Shown here piece by piece: positions 59,041 through 64,000 of a DNA stretch of 64,000 bases. Both the position numbers and the translations under genes were made by a program. Numbering within the stretch: the first letter of the stretch is position 1; each line of letters starts with the position of its first letter. The notes beneath the pieces were generated by a model. The model ran no database searches and had not been told where the DNA came from. It saw nothing but the letters and a program-made list of their open reading frames with translations. The DNA comes from Streptomyces flavofungini (GTDB lineage: Bacteria > Actinomycetota > Actinomycetes > Streptomycetales > Streptomycetaceae): the NCBI RefSeq assembly GCF_030388665.1, contig NZ_CP128846.1:1612001-1676000 (forward strand), given 5' to 3'.

Positions 59041-60045
59041 CTACTTGTCGCCGCCGAACGCCGCGTCGAACGACGCGGTCGGCGGCTCGAAGTCGTACGC
59101 CTTCAGGTGCCGCAGGGCCTCGGGAGCGCCCTGCAGCCGGTCCATCCCGGCGTCCTCCCACTCCACCGAGACGGGCCCCGCGTAGCCGATCGAGCGCAGC
59201 ATGCGGAACACGTCCTCCCAGGGGACGTCCCCGTGGCCGGTGGAGACGAAGTCCCAGCCGCGCCGCGGATCGCCCCAGGGCAGATGGGAGCCGAGCCTGC
59301 CGCTGCGGCCGTCGAGGCGCTTGCGGGCCTCCTTGCAGTCGACGTGGTAGATCCGGTCGCGGAAGTCGTAGAGGAAGCCGACCGGGTCGAGGTCCTGCCA
59401 CACGAAGTGGGAGGGGTCGAAGTTGAGGCCGAAGGCCGGGCGGTGGCCGATGGCGTCCAGGGCCTTGTGCGTCGTCCAGTAGTCATACGCGATCTCCGAG
59501 GGGTGGACCTCGTGCGCGAAGCGCACGCCCTCGGCGTCGAAGACGTCCAGGATCGGGTTCCAGCGCTCCGCGAAGTCCTCGTAGCCGCGCTCGATCATCG
59601 ACTCCGGGGCGGGCGGGAACATCGCCACCAGGTGCCAGATCGCCGAGCCCGTGAAGCCGACGACGGTGTCCACACCGAACTTCGCCGCGGCCCGCGCGGT
59701 GTCCGCCATCTCGGCCGCGGCCCGCTGCCGAACGCCCTCGGCGTCGCCGTCGCCCCAGACGCGCCCCGGCAGGATCGCCTGGTGGCGCTCGTCGATGATC
59801 GCGTCGCAGACCGCCTGGCCGACCAGGTGGTTGGAGATGGCCCAGCACTTCAGGCCGTACTTGTCGAGCAGGGCGTGCCGTCCGTCGACGTACGAGGGGT
59901 CGGAGAGTGCCTTGTCGACCTCGAAGTGGTCCCCCCAGCAGGCGAGTTCGAGGCCGTCGTAGCCGAAGTCGCGGGCCAGGGAGCAGACCTCCTCCAGGGG
60001 CAGGTCCGCCCACTGGCCGGTGAAGAGCGTGAACGAGCGGGGCAT
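59041..60045 (-). CDS. Sugar phosphate isomerase/epimerase-family TIM barrel
   Basis: A 334-residue IolE/xylose-isomerase-like protein without a signal ([83 protein letters not shown]). The Glu, Asp and His of the metal centre are all visible. GAGGAGG precedes the ATG. It lies 12 bp after the Gfo/Idh/MocA gene, so the two should act in sequence: oxidation at a ring carbon, then isomerisation or elimination. Confidence 0.9.
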   Translation of the reverse strand: MPRSFTLFTGQWADLPLEEVCSLARDFGYDGLELACWGDHFEVDKALSDPSYVDGRHALLDKYGLKCWAISNHLVGQAVCDAIIDERHQAILPGRVWGDGDAEGVRQRAAAEMADTARAAAKFGVDTVVGFTGSAIWHLVAMFPPAPESMIERGYEDFAERWNPILDVFDAEGVRFAHEVHPSEIAYDYWTTHKALDAIGHRPAFGLNFDPSHFVWQDLDPVGFLYDFRDRIYHVDCKEARKRLDGRSGRLGSHLPWGDPRRGWDFVSTGHGDVPWEDVFRMLRSIGYAGPVSVEWEDAGMDRLQGAPEALRHLKAYDFEPPTASFDAAFGGDK

Positions 60046-60057
60046 CGGCGAGCCTCC

Positions 60058-61473
60058 TCAGACGAGGTTGACGTGGGCGTTGACGGGGGCGGGGGTGGGC
60101 GTGGGGCCGCTCACGGGGGTGTACACGGCGTTCTTCTCGGCGCTCTCCTCGACGGCCGCGAGGACCCGCTGCACCGAGAGGCCGTCCGCGAAGGAGGGCG
60201 CGGGCGCGGTGCCCGCCGCGATGGCGTGCAGCAGGTCGCGGGCCTGGTGCACGAAGGTGTGCTCGTAGCCGAGTCCGTGCCCGGGCGGCCACCAGGCCTC
60301 CAGGTAGGGGTGGCCGGGTTCGGTGACGAGGATGCGGCGGAAGCCCGCGGAGGCGGCGGGTTCGGTGTGGTCGTGGAAGGAGAGTTCGTTCAGGCGCTCC
60401 AGGTCGAAGGCCAGCGAGCCTTCGGAGCCGTTGAGTTCGAGCCGCAGGGCGTTCTTGCGGCCGGATGCGAACCGGGTGGCCTCGAAGGTGGCGAGGGCTC
60501 CGGAGGGGAAACGTGCCGTGAAGACGGCGGCGTCGTCGACGGTGACCTGCCCGAACCCGGGCCCGGACGCGCCGTCGGCCCCCGTCCCGGCCCCCGGATC
60601 GGCCCCGGTGCCCGCCGCCGTGATCCCGGTGGAGGAGCCCTCGGGCAGCGGCCGTTCGCGTACGAAGGTCTCCGTGAGCGCCGAGACGCCCGCGACGGCC
60701 TCGCCCGTGAGGAACTGCGCGAGGTCCACGATGTGCGCGCCGAGGTCACCGAGCGCGCCGGAGCCCGCACGGTCCTTCTGGAGCCGCCAGGTCAGCGGGA
60801 AGCCGGGGTCGACGAGCCAGTCCTGGAGGTAGGTGAGACGGACGTGCCGCAGCGCGCCGAGGCGTCCTTCGGCGACCATGCGGCGGGCGAGCGCGAGGGC
60901 CGGCACCCGGCGGTAGTTGAAGCCGACCATCGCCACCTGGCCGCGCGCGGCGGCCCGTTCGGCGGCGGCCACCATGGCCTCGGCCTCCTCGACGGTGTTG
61001 GCGAGCGGCTTCTCGCACAGCACGTGCTTGCCCGCGTCCAGCGCGGCGATGGCGATCTCCGCGTGGCTGTCGCCGGGGGTGCAGATGTCGACGACGTCGA
61101 CGTCGTCGCGAGCGATCAGGGCACGCCAGTCGGTCTCGGCGGCGGCCCAGCCGAGCCGGTCGGCAGCCGCGCGCACGGCGGTGCCGTCGCGCCCGCACAC
61201 GGCGGCGAGCCGCGCGCCCAGGGGCAGGTCGAAGACGTGGCCGACGGTCCGCCAGCCCTGGGAGTGGGCGGCACCCATGAAGGCGTAGCCGACCATGCCG
61301 ACACCCACCCGGCGCTGCCCGGCGTCCCCCCGGCCCGCCCCCGCGTCCCCATGGCGCGGTCCGGCGCCCGGGCCCGCCGCGCCCCGCCCGTCGCGGGCGG
61401 CACCCGGATCCTGGGCGTTGCCGGAACGGGCTCCGTCCGCCCCGGGACCGGCCTCGTGCTCCGTCTCACTCAT
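60058..61473 (-). CDS. Gfo/Idh/MocA-family sugar dehydrogenase with low-complexity inserts
   Basis: A 471-residue NAD(P)-dependent dehydrogenase. The Rossmann motif begins VGVGMVGYAFMGAAHSQGW near residue 56, and DVVDICTPGDSHAEIA and VLCEKPLANTVEEAEAMV carry the family EKP motif. The catalytic region shows GALGDLGAHIVDLAQFL. A ~50-residue Gly/Ala/Asp-rich N-terminal tail and a short GTGADPGAGTGADG-type insert in the C-terminal half are unusual. Start ATG 61473 has GAGGAGGAG upstream. The sugar oxidised is unknown; gene order suggests it follows uptake by the adjacent ABC transporter. Confidence 0.9.
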   Translation of the reverse strand: MSETEHEAGPGADGARSGNAQDPGAARDGRGAAGPGAGPRHGDAGAGRGDAGQRRVGVGMVGYAFMGAAHSQGWRTVGHVFDLPLGARLAAVCGRDGTAVRAAADRLGWAAAETDWRALIARDDVDVVDICTPGDSHAEIAIAALDAGKHVLCEKPLANTVEEAEAMVAAAERAAARGQVAMVGFNYRRVPALALARRMVAEGRLGALRHVRLTYLQDWLVDPGFPLTWRLQKDRAGSGALGDLGAHIVDLAQFLTGEAVAGVSALTETFVRERPLPEGSSTGITAAGTGADPGAGTGADGASGPGFGQVTVDDAAVFTARFPSGALATFEATRFASGRKNALRLELNGSEGSLAFDLERLNELSFHDHTEPAASAGFRRILVTEPGHPYLEAWWPPGHGLGYEHTFVHQARDLLHAIAAGTAPAPSFADGLSVQRVLAAVEESAEKNAVYTPVSGPTPTPAPVNAHVNLV

Positions 61474-61545
61474 GCGGTAACTCCTCCTCGTCGACGCGTC
61501 GACTCAACTCGGCGCTCAGCTCCCGGCGTCCGGCGCGGGAGTCCC

Positions 61546-61581
61546 GGTGTCCGGCACGGGAGCGCTCCGGTGCCGGACACC
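61546..61581 (-). terminator. Intercistronic hairpin in the sugar transport operon
   Basis: GGTGTCCGGCAC and GTGCCGGACACC form a 12-bp stem around a 12-nt loop, between the binding-protein and dehydrogenase genes on the minus strand. It may attenuate downstream expression or protect the upstream mRNA, raising binding-protein levels. Confidence 0.6.
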
Positions 61582-61593
61582 GGCCGGGCCGCC

Positions 61594-62637
61594 TCACTTG
61601 AAGCCGGTGGACATGTACTGGTCGACGTTGTCCTTGTCGACGACGGCCGAGTAGAGCGTCAGGGAGGCCGGGATCTCGAACTCGGCCATGCCGCTGACGC
61701 CCTTGCCCTGGCCGAGGGCCCGCGCCAGGTCGATCGCGGACGCCGCCATCGTCGGCGGGTACAGGACGGTGGCCTTCAGCACGCCCCGGTCCTGCTTGAT
61801 CTCCTGGAACGCGGACAGCGCGCCCGCACCGCCCACCATCAGGAAGTCGTCGCGCCCGGCCTGTTTGATGGCCCGCAGGGCGCCCACGCCCTGGTCGTCG
61901 TCGTGGTTCCACAGCGCGTCGAAGTTCTTCTGCGCCTGCAGCAGCTGCGACATCTTCGACTGCCCGGACTCGACGGTGAACTCGGCCGCCTGCCGTGCGA
62001 CCTTCTCGATGTTCGAGTAGTTCTTCAGCGCGTCGTCGAAACCCTTGGTGCGCTGCTTGGTCAGCTCCAGGTTGTCCAGGCCCGCCAGCTCCACGACCTT
62101 GGCGTTCTTCTTGCCCTTCAGCTTCTCGCCGATGTAGTGCCCGGCGTTGAGACCCATGCCGTAGTTGTCGCCGCCGATCCAGCAGCGGTACGCCTGCGCG
62201 GACGCGAAGATCCGGTCGAGGTTGACGACGGGTATCCCGGCCTTCATGGCCTTCAGGCCGACCTGGGTGAGGGCCTTGCCGTCGGCGGGCAGGATGACGA
62301 GGACGTCGACCTTCTTGTTGATGAGGGTCTCGACCTGGCCGATCTGGGCCGCGGTGTCGTTGGAGCCCTCGGTGGCCTCCAGGGTGACGTCCTTGTACTT
62401 CTTCGCCCGCGACTTGGCGTTGTCGTTGATGGCGTTCAGCCAGCCGTGGTCGGCCTGCGGTCCCGCGAAGCCGATGGTGACTTCCTTGCCGGGCTTGTCG
62501 TCGGCGACGGCCTGGTTCTTGTCGGACGACGAGTCGTCGTCCTTGGACTCGTTGCTGGTGCAGCCGGTGAGCACGGCACCGGCCGACACGGCGGCCGCTC
62601 CGAAGAGCAGTCCTCTGCGGCTCGCGAAATCTGGCAT
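61594..62637 (-). CDS. Sugar ABC transporter substrate-binding lipoprotein
   Basis: A 347-residue ribose/inositol-type periplasmic binding protein. It has a twin-arginine start (SRRGLLFG) and lipobox LTGC (Cys26). The mature protein shows VTIGFAGPQADHGWLNAIND, LINKKVDVLVILPADG, AGIPVVNLDRIF, WIGGDNYGMG and ALWNHDDDQGVGAL, the hallmark of the RbsB/XylF class. AAGGGG precedes ATG 62637. It captures a monosaccharide or polyol for the adjacent permease; ligand identity is unknown. Confidence 0.92.
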   Translation of the reverse strand: MPDFASRRGLLFGAAAVSAGAVLTGCTSNESKDDDSSSDKNQAVADDKPGKEVTIGFAGPQADHGWLNAINDNAKSRAKKYKDVTLEATEGSNDTAAQIGQVETLINKKVDVLVILPADGKALTQVGLKAMKAGIPVVNLDRIFASAQAYRCWIGGDNYGMGLNAGHYIGEKLKGKKNAKVVELAGLDNLELTKQRTKGFDDALKNYSNIEKVARQAAEFTVESGQSKMSQLLQAQKNFDALWNHDDDQGVGALRAIKQAGRDDFLMVGGAGALSAFQEIKQDRGVLKATVLYPPTMAASAIDLARALGQGKGVSGMAEFEIPASLTLYSAVVDKDNVDQYMSTGFK

Positions 62638-62650
62638 GACAGTGAACCCC

Positions 62651-63670
62651 TTACGTGGTAGCCGTACGCCGCTGGACGAGGACCGCGGCCACGATGATCG
62701 CGCCCTTGGCGATCTGCTGGACGGCGGTCTCCAGGTTGTTGAGCGCGAAGATGTTCTGGATCGTGATGAAGATCAGGACGCCGAGCACGGAGCCCGTGAT
62801 GGTGCCCCGGCCCCCGCTCAGCAACGTGCCGCCGATGATCGCGGCGGCGATGGCGTCCAGCTCGTACAGATTGCCGTTGGTGTTCTGGCCCGAGCCCGCG
62901 AGGACGATCAGCAGGAACGCCGCGATGCCGCAGCACAGCCCCGAGAGCAGGTAGAGGTAGAGCCGCTGCCGCCGGACGTCGATGCCCGCGAGCCGCGCCG
63001 CCTCGGCGTTGCCGCCGACCGCCACCGACCGCCGCCCGAACGTGGTCCGGTTGAGCAGCAGCCAGCCGATCACCGTCACGGCCGCGAAGACCAACACGAG
63101 CGGCGGGATGCCGAGCACGTAGGAGTCGCGCTCCCCCAGCTTCAGGACGCTGTCGACGGTGACCATCTGCGTCTTGCCGTCGGTGATCTCCAGGGCCAGA
63201 CCGCGGCCCGAGGCGAGCATGGCGAGGGTGGCGATGAACGGCACCATGCGCCCGTACGCGATGAGCAGCCCGTTCACGAGACCGCACCCGAGTCCGACGG
63301 CGACGGCCGTGAAGAGGATGCCCGCGAAGCCGTACTCCTGGGTGGCGACCGTCGTGGCCCACACCGACGCCAGCGCCACGATCGCGCCGACCGACAGGTC
63401 GATGCCGCCGGAGATGATCACGAAGGTCATGCCGACGGTGACCACGCCGATGACGGACGCCTGGGTGAGGACGAGCTGCAGGTTGTCGGTGTCCAGGAAC
63501 GCGTCGGGCTCCGTGACACCGCCGATCACGACGAGGACGGCGAGCACACCGAGCAGCGACAGCGTGCGCACGTCGACGCGGGCTGCGAGGGACCGCCACG
63601 GGCTCTGGGGCTCGTCCGCCGGCGGACTCTTCTCGGTGACGGGCCGGGCGGGCGATGCGGGCTGCGTCAT
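62651..63670 (-). CDS. Sugar ABC transporter permease (RbsC-type)
   Basis: A 339-residue inner-membrane permease with about 8-10 hydrophobic helices. [22 protein letters not shown] and [14 protein letters not shown] are the typical RbsC signatures, and [23 protein letters not shown] the conserved C-terminal loop. Start ATG 63670 overlaps the ATPase stop codon as ATGA; the longer upstream frame is the ATPase read in another phase. Confidence 0.93.
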   Translation of the reverse strand: MTQPASPARPVTEKSPPADEPQSPWRSLAARVDVRTLSLLGVLAVLVVIGGVTEPDAFLDTDNLQLVLTQASVIGVVTVGMTFVIISGGIDLSVGAIVALASVWATTVATQEYGFAGILFTAVAVGLGCGLVNGLLIAYGRMVPFIATLAMLASGRGLALEITDGKTQMVTVDSVLKLGERDSYVLGIPPLVLVFAAVTVIGWLLLNRTTFGRRSVAVGGNAEAARLAGIDVRRQRLYLYLLSGLCCGIAAFLLIVLAGSGQNTNGNLYELDAIAAAIIGGTLLSGGRGTITGSVLGVLIFITIQNIFALNNLETAVQQIAKGAIIVAAVLVQRRTATT

Positions 63671-64000
63671 GACGCCGGGCTTCCTTCCGTGGTGGCCGGG
63701 CCGTGGGGGCCCTTGGTGAGGGTCGGGCCGTGCGCGCTCGACGCCAGGACGAGGTCGAGTACGCGGTGTTCGTCGAGGTCCCGCGCGGGCGCGGTGTGGA
63801 CGACCTGGCCCTCGCGCAGGACGAGGACGCGGTCGGCGAGGCCGAGGACCTCCGGCACCTCGCTCGACACGAGGAGGACGGCGAGGCCCTCGTCGGCGAG
63901 CCGCCGGATGACGGAGTACAGCTCGGCGCGGGCACCGACGTCGACGCCTCGGGTCGGCTCGTCGAGGAGCAGGACGCGGCAGCCGCGCAGCAGCCACCGC
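63667..64000 (-). CDS. Sugar ABC transporter ATPase, C-terminal part (cut by window end)
   Basis: The last 110 codons of an RbsA-type ATPase, running off the right edge. Walker B and D-loop read [16 protein letters not shown], and the switch histidine position is replaced by [20 protein letters not shown], as in the second nucleotide domain of RbsA proteins where Ser-Ser-Glu is usual. The tail after EHRVLDLVL is a short variable extension. It energises uptake through the permease it overlaps. Confidence 0.9.
   Translation of the reverse strand, partial: RWLLRGCRVLLLDEPTRGVDVGARAELYSVIRRLADEGLAVLLVSSEVPEVLGLADRVLVLREGQVVHTAPARDLDEHRVLDLVLASSAHGPTLTKGPHGPATTEGSPAS

Noticed and set aside
61490..61503. 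GTCGACGCGTCGAC palindrome before the 61.5 kb dehydrogenase gene
   Set aside because: Perfect but made only of very common GC-rich words in this genome; insufficient to call an operator.
53524..62661. A 3045-codon open frame on the plus strand
   Set aside because: It runs antisense to at least six well-supported genes; its product is low complexity and shows no domain. It is a GC-bias shadow made longer by the 21-bp array at 54436.

Overview
The window looks like the chromosome of a Streptomyces-type actinomycete. Evidence: very high GC with GC-rich third codon positions, frequent GTG starts, 4-bp ATGA/GTGA stop-start overlaps, actinobacterial families (NB-ARC/TPR and NACHT/LRR STAND proteins, SCO3242-type prenyltransferase, DUF2254, a solitary QcrB paralogue) and a familiar Streptomyces intergenic repeat at about 18.5 kb. 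About 42 protein genes (one split, two cut by the window ends) and one tRNA are supported. Most long ORFs in other frames are GC shadows.

Layout. (1) 0-1.8 kb: a glycosyltransferase-like gene cut by 14 copies of a 7-bp repeat that puts its two halves out of frame. (2) 2-17 kb: signalling or defence-type NTPases interleaved with housekeeping genes: an NB-ARC/TPR protein with a possible amyloid-signalling motif, cytochrome b, galactonate dehydratase plus an SDR, a metallophosphoesterase, a large NACHT/LRR protein, and a degenerate P-loop protein paired with a membrane-anchored periplasmic-binding-protein-like protein. (3) 17-27 kb: a compact, apparently biosynthetic cluster: radical SAM enzyme, alpha/beta-hydrolase::DegT aminotransferase fusion, LuxC-like reductase, LuxE/PaaK-like ligase and PhyH-type oxygenase on the plus strand, with a Gfo/Idh/MocA and a zinc alcohol dehydrogenase converging on it. 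I do not recognise this set as a known pathway; it is my best candidate for an undescribed system. (4) 27-32.5 kb: GH3 glycosidase, a P450 with an atypical I-helix, tRNA-Leu(GAG), a DUF2254 membrane protein. (5) 32.5-44.5 kb: an oxalate/C2-acid catabolic region: aldehyde dehydrogenase and sucCD leftward; TPP decarboxylase, formyl-CoA transferase, ADP-forming acyl-CoA synthetase and two tandem oxalate/formate-type MFS carriers rightward, with a perfect inverted repeat between the divergent units. (6) 44.6-54.3 kb, leftward: a Tat-exported TIM-barrel protein, then an ebo-type cluster (inositol-phosphate-synthase-like, a small low-complexity ORF, UbiA prenyltransferase, TIM barrel, EboA, TatD hydrolase, EboE, phosphodiesterase), nearly all with overlapping stops and starts. 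(7) 54.8-64 kb, leftward: a sugar uptake and oxidation locus: ribose-type ABC transporter, Gfo/Idh/MocA dehydrogenase, TIM-barrel isomerase, secreted PQQ-type sugar dehydrogenase, and a ThuA + DUF1080 lipoprotein suggesting 3-keto-glycoside chemistry.

A recurring oddity is insertion of low-complexity repeats into otherwise conserved enzymes (7-, 12-, 15-, 21- and 24-bp units). At least seven genes carry them, so active intragenic repeat expansion looks like a property of this genome. All functions are inferred from motifs and gene order; no database search was possible.
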